Shown: positions 45,486 to 53,370, numbered from the stretch's first letter. The stretch is 64,000 nucleotides of DNA from Caulobacteraceae bacterium (GCA_947475465.1 CANJLK010000002.1:1-64000), one strand, 5' to 3'. Program-made: numbers and translations. The notes: a model not told the origin generated them from the sequence alone.

Positions 45486-45516
45486 CCGGGGTCCCCGCTT
45501 TCGCGGGGATGAGCGG
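45486..45516. repeat. REP element, right copy (inverted)
   Basis: Reverse complement of the 45390-45420 element, 30 of 31 bases matching, with a 65-base spacer between the two. Each copy can fold into a six-bp hairpin with a GAAA loop. Together they form a BIME-like pair between valS and popZ. Confidence 0.85.
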
Positions 45517-45527
45517 TATCTTGAGGG

Positions 45528-46127
45528 TCAGCGTACTCGGCTGCGGGCGATGCGGTCGACTTCGGCTTCGACGGCCTGCTGGACGATGTTCGCCAGGTTG
45601 TCGTCCAGCCACTGCTGCAGCATGGGGCGCAGGAGTTCGCGCACAACGTCTTCCAGGGTGCGGTCGCCCTTGGGCATGGTGATCGCCGCCGAGAGCTGGC
45701 CAAAAGCCGTGGCCGCGGCGCTGGCGGCGCGCTCGCTGACCAGGGTCTCGACGGCGGCCGCCGGCGCCGGCGGCGCGACGCTTTCGGCTTCGGCGGCGGC
45801 CTCCGGCGAAAAGACGTCCAGGTCGCCCAGGGTTTCCACCTTGTCGGTCAACTCGAGTTCCTCTTCCTCTGGCTCGGGGGCGGCGGCCTCGACCTGCGGT
45901 TCGGGCGGCGGGGGTTCGACCGCGGCCGGCGCCGGCTCTGGCTCAGGAGCGGCCACGGCCACGGGCTCTGGCTCAGCGGCGGCCACTGGGACCTCGGCGG
46001 CCGGCTCGGGTTCCGCAGCCGGTGCGGCGGCGCCTTCCTCAGCGGGGGTTTCGTCCTCGGAGATGATGCGCCGGATGGAGGCGAGAATCTCCTCCATCGT
46101 CGGTTCTTGGGAGGTCTGTTCAGACAT
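45528..46127 (-). CDS. popZ: Polar organizing protein PopZ
   Basis: A 199-residue protein matching Caulobacter PopZ in order and motif. The N-terminal helix with the DUF2497 signature EEILASIRRIISEDE binds client proteins. A long acidic Pro/Glu/Ala-rich linker follows (residues about 25-110), then the C-terminal oligomerisation helices (TLEDVVRELLRPMLQQWLDDNL, shortened here). PopZ forms a polar microdomain that anchors ParB and the chromosome origin and recruits cell-cycle kinases. ATG 46127 starts MSEQTSQEP. The linker appears somewhat longer than in C. crescentus (177 residues overall there). Confidence 0.92.
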   Translation of the reverse strand: MSEQTSQEPTMEEILASIRRIISEDETPAEEGAAAPAAEPEPAAEVPVAAAEPEPVAVAAPEPEPAPAAVEPPPPEPQVEAAAPEPEEEELELTDKVETLGDLDVFSPEAAAEAESVAPPAPAAAVETLVSERAASAAATAFGQLSAAITMPKGDRTLEDVVRELLRPMLQQWLDDNLANIVQQAVEAEVDRIARSRVR

Positions 46128-46243
46128 GGGCCTGCCGCCGAGCGAAGGAGGTGAATCCGTTGGCGCCCAACCTAGGCGCAAGTGACGGATCGTGCAATTT
46201 TCTCAGGCGCGCCGGCAACCCCGCAATCCGCCGCAGGCTGCGG

Positions 46244-47812
46244 TTATTTCCTGGGGGCTCCCGGCGACGCGGGGGGCGGTTGCAGGCCGGGCCCGATCGC
46301 CGACTCCACCGGCTTGCCCACGGCGGCGGGAATCGGCGGCAGCGCGACGGCGCGATCGACGATCGCGATCGGTTCTTCCCATGGCACCCAGCCCAGGGTG
46401 ATCCGGTGCTTGCGGAAATTGGAGCGCGGATCGTACTGCGGCTCCACCGGGATCAGGTTCTTGGCTTCAAGTCGGCCCATGGCCGAGAGGACCGAGGCCG
46501 CGGCGATATATTCGTCGTGCTTGGCGGCCACCGCGCTGAGTTCGTCGTTGCGCAGTTCCTGCTCGGCGTTGAGGACGTCCAGGGTGGTGCGCAGACCGAC
46601 CCGTTGCTCCTGATTCGTGCCTTCTGCGGCGATCTGCGCGGCGCGTACGGCCTCGGCGGTCGAATCGATGTTCGCCCGGTTGGCAATCAGCTGATTCCAG
46701 GTCTGGGTGATGGTCTGCAGGACCGACCGGCGCTGGGTTTCGATGTTGATGCGGTCGGTGTTGTTGCGCTCGATCTGCTGGCGGATGCGCGACGAGGTGA
46801 GCCCGCCGGAGAAGAGCGGCACGGTCACGGTGGCCACCCCCTGGACGTTTCGCGACCAACGGCCCGAATCGAACGGCTCCACGACGCCGGTGAAGCCCAT
46901 CTGGGCGCGCACTGAGACGGTCGGCATCCGCTCGGCCCGCGCCGCGGCGATCCGCGTGCGGCTGGCCTGCTCGGCGAACTGCTGCGCGCGCAGGAGGGGA
47001 CTGTTCTTTTCCGCGACCGCGAAGGCCTCGTCAGCGTTGGCGGGCAGCAGGTAGGCCAGCGACGGCTCCGGCGCCAACTGGCCCGGGTTCTGGCCGACGA
47101 CGGCGGCGTAGGTGGCGCGGCTGATCGCCAGCTGGGCGACCGCAGATTGATAGAGCGACTGCGATGCGGCCAGCCGGGCCTGGGATTGCGACACGTCGGT
47201 GCGGGTGATCTCGCCCACATCGAATCGCGCCTGCGATTCTTCCAGCTGGCGCTTCAGGACGCTGACGTTCTCGTTGCGGATGCGCAGGCCTTCCTGGTCG
47301 CGGCGGACGTCCATATAGGCCTGGATCACCTGGCCCATGACCTGGGCCTCGACGCGGCGAAGGGTTTCGCGACCTGACAGCACGTCCGATTCGGCGGCCG
47401 AGACCGCTGCGGCGGTGCGCCCACCGGTCCAGATCGGCTGCGAAAAGCTGACGCCGCCGAAGCCGGAATTGCTCTCCCGCTGGCCGGAGCCCGAGGCCGG
47501 CGCGAGCGTGTCGGGAATGCCGTCGCCGTTGGTGTCGATCGGCACGGAACGCGCGGCGCGCGGCGTGCGGGTCTGCAGGTAGGTGGCCGAACCGGACAGG
47601 CCGATGGTCGGCCGCCATCCGGCGCGCGCCTGTACGTAGGTCTCGTCGAGGGCGCGCTGGGTCGACCGCTGCGCCAGCAGAGTCGGATTGGTTTCGTAGG
47701 CCAGGGCGATCGCGTCGGCGAGGGTTTCGGCACGCGCCTGGGCTGCGAAGGTCGCGAGGACGCCCGACGTAAAGATCGCGGCAAGCAGTCGTCCGCGAAG
47801 GGTCTTGGACAT
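46244..47812 (-). CDS. tolC: TolC-family outer membrane efflux/secretion protein
   Basis: A 522-residue outer-membrane channel. The signal peptide (MSKTLRGRLLAAIFTSGVLA) ends at AQARAE. The two OEP repeats start at LADAIALAYETNPTLLAQRS and at the second half near AYLLPANADEAFAVAEKNSP, with long alpha-helical hairpins and LRTTLDVLNAEQELRNDE, a well-kept TolC element. Such proteins serve RND pumps and type I secretion; Caulobacter RsaF proteins are of this type. Location beside popZ and a PIMT-like gene recalls the C. crescentus arrangement, from memory. An inverted repeat overlaps its promoter. Confidence 0.93.
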   Translation of the reverse strand: MSKTLRGRLLAAIFTSGVLATFAAQARAETLADAIALAYETNPTLLAQRSTQRALDETYVQARAGWRPTIGLSGSATYLQTRTPRAARSVPIDTNGDGIPDTLAPASGSGQRESNSGFGGVSFSQPIWTGGRTAAAVSAAESDVLSGRETLRRVEAQVMGQVIQAYMDVRRDQEGLRIRNENVSVLKRQLEESQARFDVGEITRTDVSQSQARLAASQSLYQSAVAQLAISRATYAAVVGQNPGQLAPEPSLAYLLPANADEAFAVAEKNSPLLRAQQFAEQASRTRIAAARAERMPTVSVRAQMGFTGVVEPFDSGRWSRNVQGVATVTVPLFSGGLTSSRIRQQIERNNTDRINIETQRRSVLQTITQTWNQLIANRANIDSTAEAVRAAQIAAEGTNQEQRVGLRTTLDVLNAEQELRNDELSAVAAKHDEYIAAASVLSAMGRLEAKNLIPVEPQYDPRSNFRKHRITLGWVPWEEPIAIVDRAVALPPIPAAVGKPVESAIGPGLQPPPASPGAPRK

Positions 47813-47851
47813 TCAGTATCCCCGATAGAGGCGTGCGATCGGTGCTCTTTA

Positions 47852-47869
47852 TGACGCCCAGTGGCGTCA
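47852..47869. promoter_or_regulatory. Inverted repeat TGACGCC-N4-GGCGTCA at the tolC promoter
   Basis: A perfect 7-4-7 inverted repeat 40-57 bases before the tolC ATG. On the minus strand it overlaps a TTGACGC -35 element, so a dimeric regulator could control tolC there. Regulator unknown. Confidence 0.5.
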
Positions 47870-47934
47870 ACACCTAGCCGCAGTCACCTTAAGCTTTTTT
47901 CACCTGGACGTTTCCGGGTGGTTTCAAATCAGGC

Positions 47935-48498
47935 TTAGAAGGCAAAACCATGTTGCGCGGCAAATCCGGGCAGAACTGGCGGCGTGGCGTCGAACAGGTC
48001 GCGACGGCCGGTTCCGTCGTCGGCGCGGATGTAGAGACAGGCCTTGCCCACGGGGCCGTCCCGCTCGACCAGACCCAGGCGGCCGCCAAACGCCAGCAGC
48101 GCCTTCCAGTCCGCGGGCGCACGCGCAACGGCGCCTTCGCAGACCACGATGTCATAGGGCCCGCCGCTGACCGATTCGCCCGCGTCGACCTCGGTCACGG
48201 TCAGGCCCATGTGCGCCATCACCGCGCCGGCGTAGGGCGCGCTGATCGCCAGGACTCGCTCGCCCGGCATCGGCCGCAGAGCCTGCAATAGCTTCGCCAC
48301 ATCGCGAGGCTTGAGCAGCCAGCGCCTCGGCGAATATTCCGCCTCTATGTCGGCGTAGGCGAGATGGGTCTTGTCCGGCGGCAACAGGCCTTCGCGGGCG
48401 ATGTCGCGCATGGCGTCGTGGATGCGCACGTCGGTGACGTCGGCGGTGCGAACCTGGCTCTCCACCATGTTCAGACGGGCGGCGGCGAGGTCGGCCAT
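47935..48498 (-). CDS. PIMT-like protein with degenerate SAM motif
   Basis: A 187-residue relative of protein-L-isoaspartate O-methyltransferase. The N-terminal part NMVESQVRTADVTDVRIHDA and the fold pattern are PIMT-like, but SAM-binding motif I, normally of the form VLxIGxGSGYxxA, here reads VLAISAPYAGAVMAHM (residues 82-97), losing its glycines. Methylation activity is therefore doubtful; it may be a non-catalytic or altered relative. Its position just upstream of tolC on the same strand suggests a link to the envelope locus. From memory, Caulobacter relatives look similar, so the change is probably lineage-wide. Confidence 0.8.
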   Translation of the reverse strand: MADLAAARLNMVESQVRTADVTDVRIHDAMRDIAREGLLPPDKTHLAYADIEAEYSPRRWLLKPRDVAKLLQALRPMPGERVLAISAPYAGAVMAHMGLTVTEVDAGESVSGGPYDIVVCEGAVARAPADWKALLAFGGRLGLVERDGPVGKACLYIRADDGTGRRDLFDATPPVLPGFAAQHGFAF

Positions 48499-48618
48499 TG
48501 AGGGTTCCCGAGGCGGATGCGTGTGGCGGCTTATAGGTCGCGCCTGCCCGCCAAGGCAATGCGGCGGCGTCTGAGAGATTGCCGCAATCGCGCGCTTCTG
48601 TTAGCGAACCGCCCTTCC

Positions 48619-48649
48619 GGAGCACGAAGTCGTCGTGCTCCTCTTTGTT
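48619..48649 (+). terminator. Perfect 9-bp hairpin with T-rich tail, upstream of tRNA-Cys
   Basis: GGAGCACGA, loop AGTCG, TCGTGCTCC, then TCTTTGTT. It is a terminator-like structure on the plus strand with no plus-strand gene upstream. Confidence 0.5.
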
Positions 48650-48660
48650 CGTACAAGACA

Positions 48661-48680
48661 GCGAGTCCTTGCGGGCTCGC
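48661..48680 (+). other. 8-bp hairpin abutting the tRNA-Cys 5' end
   Basis: GCGAGTCC, loop TTGC, GGGCTCGC (one G-T pair). It ends three bases before the mature tRNA 5' end and may be part of its precursor leader. Confidence 0.4.
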
Positions 48681-48683
48681 GGC

Positions 48684-48757
48684 GGCCTGATGGCGGAGTG
48701 GTGACGCAGCGGACTGCAAATCCGTGCACCCGAGTTCGATTCTCGGTCAGGCCTCCA
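48684..48757 (+). tRNA. tRNA-Cys (GCA)
   Basis: The acceptor stem GGCCTGA pairs with TCAGGCC, followed by the U discriminator and encoded CCA. The anticodon loop CTGCAAA carries GCA. T-arm: CCGAG-TTCGATT-CTCGG. Total 74 bases including CCA. Confidence 0.95.
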
Positions 48758-48888
48758 ACCTTCCCAAAAATCCTTGCGCGGCGCGGCGCGCTATCGTCAA
48801 GACCGGGCGATATGCGAGACTGAGCGCAAGAGAGGCGGCGGCTTCGGACGCCAGCTTCCAGGATCGGGAAGGACCTGCGGCCGCGAAG

Positions 48889-50028
48889 ATGACGGACACC
48901 CACGCTGATACCGGCGGCCAGACCGCACGCGGCCTCCAGGCCCTCCGCACCGAGGTCAGGGCGTTCCTGAAGGAACGGCTCAAGGATTTCCCGGCCGAAG
49001 CCCGCCTGGAAGGCTGGCTGAAATTCGATCCGGCGTTCAGCCGCGACCTGGGCGCCAAGGGCTGGATCGGCATGACCTGGCCCAAGAAATATGGCGGCGG
49101 CGCACGCTCGGCCATCGAGCGCTATGTGATGATCGAAGAGGTCCTGCTGGCCGGCGCCCCCGTGGGCGGTCACTGGGCCGCCGACCGCCAGACCGGCCCC
49201 CTGATCCTCAACTACGGGACCGAGGAGCAGCGCCAGCTTTTCCTGCCGGCCATGGCGCGGGGCGAACTCTTCTGCTGCATCGGCCTCAGCGAGCCGGGCG
49301 CCGGCTCTGACCTGGCGGCCGTGCGGACCCGGGGCGAGCGCGTGGACGGTGGATGGAAGGTCAACGGTCAGAAGGTCTGGACCACCGGGGCGGCGGACGC
49401 CCAGTTCATGCTGGCCCTGGTGCGCACCGACGCCGAGCAGCAGCGCCACGCGGGCCTTAGCCAGCTGATCATCGACATGAAGACGCCGGGCATAACGGTG
49501 CGGCCGATCCGCGACATCTCGGGCGACTCCCACTTCAACGAGGTGTTCTTCGACGACGTCTTCGTGCCGGAAGACCGGCTCCTGGGCGAAGAGGGCCGCG
49601 GCTGGGCTCAGGTGACCTCCGAGCTTGGCCTCGAGCGCAGTGGGCCGGAACGCTATCTCTCCAGCTACGCCCTCTTCCACCACCTGATCCGCTCCGGCGC
49701 GGCCGCGGCGGACCCGGCGTTGAAGGCCCTGATCGGCCGCGCCACGGCCAACCTGTGGAGCCTGCGCCAAGGGTCGATCTCCCTGACCCACCGCCTCGCG
49801 GCGGGCGAGGATCCCGCGCTGGACGCGGCGATCTTCAAGGAGAGTGGCTGCGACTTCGAACAGGCCCTCCCCTATGAGGTGACCGCCCTGCTCGACACCA
49901 CCGAATGCGACCGCGACCTCAAGGCGGTGCTCGAGAAACTGCAGGTCATGTCGCGTTCCTTCTCCTTGCGCGGCGGGGCCAAGGAAGTGATGCGGGGCGT
50001 GATCGCCCGGGGGATCGGCCTCAGATGA
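48889..50028 (+). CDS. Acyl-CoA dehydrogenase (subunit 1 of a probable pair)
   Basis: A 379-residue flavin-dependent acyl-CoA dehydrogenase. The N-terminal helical domain has GWIGMTWPKKYGGGARSAIE, the middle domain CCIGLSEPGAGSDLAAVRTR and KVNGQKVWTTGAADAQFML, both FAD-contacting. It is followed by a second, more diverged dehydrogenase overlapping its stop (ATGA), which suggests a heteromeric enzyme of the kind used for steroid or branched acyl-CoA substrates. Start ATG 48889 is chosen as the family start; the open frame upstream runs into tRNA-Cys and is not coding. Confidence 0.92.
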   Translation: MTDTHADTGGQTARGLQALRTEVRAFLKERLKDFPAEARLEGWLKFDPAFSRDLGAKGWIGMTWPKKYGGGARSAIERYVMIEEVLLAGAPVGGHWAADRQTGPLILNYGTEEQRQLFLPAMARGELFCCIGLSEPGAGSDLAAVRTRGERVDGGWKVNGQKVWTTGAADAQFMLALVRTDAEQQRHAGLSQLIIDMKTPGITVRPIRDISGDSHFNEVFFDDVFVPEDRLLGEEGRGWAQVTSELGLERSGPERYLSSYALFHHLIRSGAAAADPALKALIGRATANLWSLRQGSISLTHRLAAGEDPALDAAIFKESGCDFEQALPYEVTALLDTTECDRDLKAVLEKLQVMSRSFSLRGGAKEVMRGVIARGIGLR

Positions 50029-51044
50029 GCGAAGACAACACCCTTCTCGACACCATCGAGCGCGCCCTGCGCCGCTTGGCTGAAGCGGACGCCGACGCTT
50101 CGGCGGGTTGGCGCGAGGCCGAAGCGCTGGGCCTGCCGCTGGCCCTCGTTCCCGAGCCCGCCGGCGGCTTTGGCGCGCAGGGCGTTACCGCGGCCCGGAT
50201 CTTCGGCCTGCTGGGCGCTAATCCGCCGATGGCGCCCCTGGCCGAGTCCATCATGGCCGCTCTGATCGTCAGCCGCGCGGGGGCAGACACACCCGCTGGA
50301 CCGCTCACGCTTGCCGCCGGCGCCAAGGGCGATCTCGCCGACCGCCGCTTCAGCGGGCTGCTTCGCGGCGTGGCGGCCTTGCCAGGCGGTTATGACGTCG
50401 TCGCGCGACTGCCGGACGGTCCGCCGATGATCCTGTCGTCGGCCCACGGCCAGACTGTCGAGGGGCGCAACCTGGCGGGCGAGCGGCGCGACACGCTGCA
50501 GTTCAACAATGCGCCGGCCCGGGTGCTGGGCGGCAGCGATCCCCTTACGCCGTTCGACTACGGGGCCCTGGCGCGGGCCGGCCAGACCGCCGGCGCGCTG
50601 CGCACCGTTCTCAACATGACTGTCGAGCAGCTACGCACCCGCCAGCAGTTCGGCCGGGCGCTGGGCTCCTTCCAGGCCCTGCAGCAGATGGCCGCCGTCC
50701 TGGCGGCCGAGACCAACCTGCTTGAGACCGCCGCCCAGTCGGGATTTGCCGCCCTGGCCGCGCTGGACGACCCGCGGTTCGAGATCGGCGCCCTGAAACT
50801 ACGCGCCAACCAGGCAGCGCTGCGCGCCTCGGCCATCTCCCACCAACTTCATGGCGCCATGGGGTTCACCCTGGAACATCCGCTTCACCGGCTGACCCTG
50901 AGGCTGGTGTCCTGGGCGGGCGAGTTCGGGAACGAACAGCACTGGGCGCCGCGCCTGGCGGACATGGCCTTCGCCGCCGGCGCCGACGGTTTCTGGGATC
51001 GGCTGATCGGCTATGACGCCCTGCTCGAAGGGGCCGCCGGATGA
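50025..51044 (+). CDS. Acyl-CoA dehydrogenase-like protein (subunit 2)
   Basis: A 339-residue, shorter and more diverged member of the family. Recognisable parts are GLPLALVPEPAGGFGAQGV, the C-terminal helical domain TRQQFGRALGSFQALQQMAA and AISHQLHGAMGFTLEHPLHR. The middle FAD domain is weakly conserved, as in the second subunit of heteromeric acyl-CoA dehydrogenases. It overlaps both neighbours by a few bases and is translationally coupled to them. Substrate unknown. Confidence 0.87.
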   Translation: MSEDNTLLDTIERALRRLAEADADASAGWREAEALGLPLALVPEPAGGFGAQGVTAARIFGLLGANPPMAPLAESIMAALIVSRAGADTPAGPLTLAAGAKGDLADRRFSGLLRGVAALPGGYDVVARLPDGPPMILSSAHGQTVEGRNLAGERRDTLQFNNAPARVLGGSDPLTPFDYGALARAGQTAGALRTVLNMTVEQLRTRQQFGRALGSFQALQQMAAVLAAETNLLETAAQSGFAALAALDDPRFEIGALKLRANQAALRASAISHQLHGAMGFTLEHPLHRLTLRLVSWAGEFGNEQHWAPRLADMAFAAGADGFWDRLIGYDALLEGAAG

Positions 51045-51802
51045 AGATGCACCTGCTCCCCAGCGGACGCCTGCGGATGCGGCGGCGGGTCTATCATCCT
51101 GACGCCGCCCGGGAGGAGAAGATCGAGCTTCCGGTGATTAGCGTGGTGCTCAAGCACCCGCAGGGCAATGTCATCTTCGACAGCGGCTGCCACCCCGACG
51201 TCGCGACCGACCCTGAGGGCCGCTGGGGCGACCTCGTGCGGGTGATAGAGCCCATATTCGGGCCCAGGGACACGCTGATCGCCCAGCTGCCCCGGGCCGG
51301 GCTGACCTGCGATGACGTCGATCTGGTGATCTGCTCGCACTTCCATATCGATCACTGCGGCTGCAACACCTTGTTCGGCAAGGCGACGGTGATCTGTCAC
51401 GAGGCCGAGCTGGCGGCCGCCCAGGGGCCCGACGCCAAGGCCATGGGCTATTTCCCGGAGGACTGGGACAACGGCCGGCCGATCCAGACCATCAACGCCC
51501 AGCACGACGTCTTCGGCGACGGTCGGATCACCCTGCTGCCGATGCCGGGCCATACGCCGGGCATGACGGTGGCCCATGTGGCGCTCGACCGGAGCGGCCC
51601 CTTCCTGCTGGCCTCGGACGCCATCGCCGTGCGCGGCAACCTGGACGAACGGGTCGCTCCCGCGGTCACCTGGGACCGCGACCTGTCGCTCAAGGCCCTC
51701 GATGAAATCGCCCGCTTCGAAGCGGCCGGCGACACCATCCTGTTCGGCCACGACGACGCCCAGTGGCAGGACCTGCGCAAGGGCGAGGCGTTCTACGACT
51801 GA
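51041..51802 (+). CDS. Metallo-beta-lactamase-fold hydrolase (AHL-lactonase family)
   Basis: A 253-residue enzyme with the metal motif HXHXDH: H100, H102, D104, H105 in CSHFHIDHCG. Other metal ligands are the GHTPGMTVAHV His and SDAIAVRG Asp, plus FGHDDAQW. The family includes N-acyl homoserine lactonases but also other lactonases and thioesterases. The coupled acyl-CoA dehydrogenases suggest a lactone or acyl-CoA intermediate rather than quorum quenching, an inference from context. Start ATG overlaps the upstream stop. Confidence 0.88.
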   Translation: MKMHLLPSGRLRMRRRVYHPDAAREEKIELPVISVVLKHPQGNVIFDSGCHPDVATDPEGRWGDLVRVIEPIFGPRDTLIAQLPRAGLTCDDVDLVICSHFHIDHCGCNTLFGKATVICHEAELAAAQGPDAKAMGYFPEDWDNGRPIQTINAQHDVFGDGRITLLPMPGHTPGMTVAHVALDRSGPFLLASDAIAVRGNLDERVAPAVTWDRDLSLKALDEIARFEAAGDTILFGHDDAQWQDLRKGEAFYD

Positions 51803-51960
51803 ACGAAGGTCCGTTCCCGCCAGATGGCCAGCGCCAGCCTGGGGCGCATCAGGAAGACAGCCGCCCAGACGACCAGCACGCCCGCATAGCGCAGGCCGCC
51901 ACGGCGGCGGGGACGGATCACGGTCTCATAGAGGTTGGCGTAGTCGGCGATGACGCTCAT
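51793..51960 (-). CDS. Small membrane protein, 55 aa
   Basis: A short ORF: ATG 51960 follows a very good GAGGAG site and ends TAG at 51793. It has a basic region (RPRRRGGLR) and one membrane segment (YAGVLVVWAAVFLM), then a short basic tail. Its last ten bases overlap the end of the hydrolase gene convergently. The RBS, membrane segment and position downstream of the WYL regulator on the same strand (29 bases) make a real gene likely. Family not recognised. Confidence 0.65.
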   Translation of the reverse strand: MSVIADYANLYETVIRPRRRGGLRYAGVLVVWAAVFLMRPRLALAIWRERTFVQS

Positions 51961-51989
51961 CGGGGTCTCTCCTCGTTGATGAGGCGAGC

Positions 51990-52991
51990 CTAGGAAGTCG
52001 GTGCGTCAGATCCGGACGCATGTGCGCGGCGGGCGATGTCCATCTGCTCGATCAGCCTGTGACGCAGAATCTCCGGCGCCACGATCTGCAGCTTGTCGCC
52101 CCAGGTGAACAGGTGCCAGGCCAGTTCCAGCATGCCGCTGGCCCTGAAGCGGATGATCACCGAGCCGTCCGCCTGAGCCTCGACGGTCTGGTTGGCGTGG
52201 AAGCGCCAGCGCAGGGCGTCCTCCGCCCCGGCCGGCGTGGCCCGCAGCACCACATCCTCGGTATCGTCCTGATAGATGCCAAAGCTCTCGTCGGCGTACG
52301 CCTGCAGTGAAAAGGCTTCAGGCTTGCCGCCCGGCGCGGCGCTGACCGCGACATCGCGGATGCGGTCCAGACGCCAGTTGCGCGGGCCCGTCGCTTCGTC
52401 CTCGGCCGCCACGAGGTAGTTGGAGCGCCCGAACAGGACTCCGAACGGGGTCACCTCGCGCACCCGGCCGGGGGTCGAGCCGCCCTCGTAGCGAAAGGTC
52501 AGACGGCGCAGGGACAAAAGGGCCTCGCGCACCGTCGCCAGCACCGTCTCGTCCTCGAAGGGTCGGGGGCCAGCCTGGACGGCGATGGTCTCGGCCTGGA
52601 GCAGAGCTTCCAGATCCGGCGCGAGGCGTCGGCGGGCCGAGGCGCGGGTCGCGGACAACACCTTGTGCTCCAAGGCATGGAGCGCGCCCGCCCGGGCCAT
52701 GGCCCCCTGCTGGGCGAACAGTTCGGCCGCGGCGTTCAGCGCCGCCAGTTCCTCGGCGTTGGGGGCCTGGAAAAGGCCGTCCAGGCCCGCGGGGATGCGA
52801 AAACGCCGGGTCGGCGGGTCGTCCACCTCCTCCAGCTGCGGAAAGACGTCGCGGACTGCGTCGCGCATCCGCTCGGCCGTCCGTCGGCCCACCGCCAGGC
52901 GCTCGGCCATCTCATCCAGGGTCAGCCCTTCGGCAGTCGCCGCCAGCATGCGCGCCAGCTCCAGCAGACGGCCAGCTTTCTCATGTCTCAT
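51990..52991 (-). CDS. WYL-domain transcriptional regulator (YafY-like)
   Basis: A 333-residue regulator. The N-terminal winged helix is at residues about 5-55 (GRLLELARMLAATAEGLTLD, then EMAERLAVGRRTAERMRD) and the WYL ligand domain from about 165 (LRRLTFRYEGGSTPGRVREV, then FGRSNYLVAAEDEATGPRNW). WYL proteins sense small ligands or nucleic acids, and their targets vary. Probably co-transcribed with the 55-residue membrane protein gene downstream. Divergent from the 101-residue gene. Confidence 0.87.
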   Translation of the reverse strand: MRHEKAGRLLELARMLAATAEGLTLDEMAERLAVGRRTAERMRDAVRDVFPQLEEVDDPPTRRFRIPAGLDGLFQAPNAEELAALNAAAELFAQQGAMARAGALHALEHKVLSATRASARRRLAPDLEALLQAETIAVQAGPRPFEDETVLATVREALLSLRRLTFRYEGGSTPGRVREVTPFGVLFGRSNYLVAAEDEATGPRNWRLDRIRDVAVSAAPGGKPEAFSLQAYADESFGIYQDDTEDVVLRATPAGAEDALRWRFHANQTVEAQADGSVIIRFRASGMLELAWHLFTWGDKLQIVAPEILRHRLIEQMDIARRAHASGSDAPTS

Positions 52992-53062
52992 TTGCTACGT
53001 CCGATTCTGGCGCACCCCGGGATCACAACCGAAGCAGAGACAACCTGCAACGGAGTTTTCCC

Positions 53063-53368
53063 ATGGCCTCCCAGTTCCTCCGCGGTCCCCGTTTTCCAAG
53101 CCGGTCCTTCAAGGCCCGCCGTCCGGTGACCATGCCTGCCTTTGAGCGCCCGCCTCTGCCCGGCCAGGTCGTCGACGCGGTCCTGCGCTTTCACGACGAG
53201 GCGCAGGACCAAGGCGCCGGCCGCACCCTGCTGCGCCTGAGCGACCGGCGCCTGCACGATGCCGAGGTTGAAGCAGCCCTGGGCGACCTGACCTCCCGGG
53301 CCGCCGGCGTCGCTATCCTGTGGAACGAGCACGAGAGCCAGATCATCCGCGTGCTGGAAGCGGCCTGA
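53063..53368 (+). CDS. Conserved hypothetical protein, 101 aa
   Basis: A small basic protein: the N-terminus MASQFLRGPRFPSRSFKARR is rich in Arg and the rest forms two helices (GQVVDAVLRFHDEAQDQG and RRLHDAEVEAALGDLTSRAA). ATG 53063 has a CGGAG site. No family recognised. It is divergent from the WYL gene, so the WYL regulator could control it. Its stop is two bases from the convergent Mur ligase stop. Confidence 0.65.
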   Translation: MASQFLRGPRFPSRSFKARRPVTMPAFERPPLPGQVVDAVLRFHDEAQDQGAGRTLLRLSDRRLHDAEVEAALGDLTSRAAGVAILWNEHESQIIRVLEAA

Positions 53369-53370
53369 CC

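Noticed and set aside
45390-45516. CRISPR-like repeat pair
   Set aside because: Only two copies, in inverted orientation, with a hairpin core; this is a REP pair and not a CRISPR array.
46145-46915. Perfect AAGGAGGTG before a 254-codon plus-strand frame
   Set aside because: The frame is opposite tolC over most of its length and its product has no domain-like pattern; long antisense frames are expected at this GC level. The SD match lies in the popZ leader by chance.
47901-47920. 8-bp hairpin CACCTGGA/TCCGGGTG between the PIMT-like gene and tolC
   Set aside because: On the transcribed minus strand it is followed by A residues, not T, so it is not a canonical intrinsic terminator.
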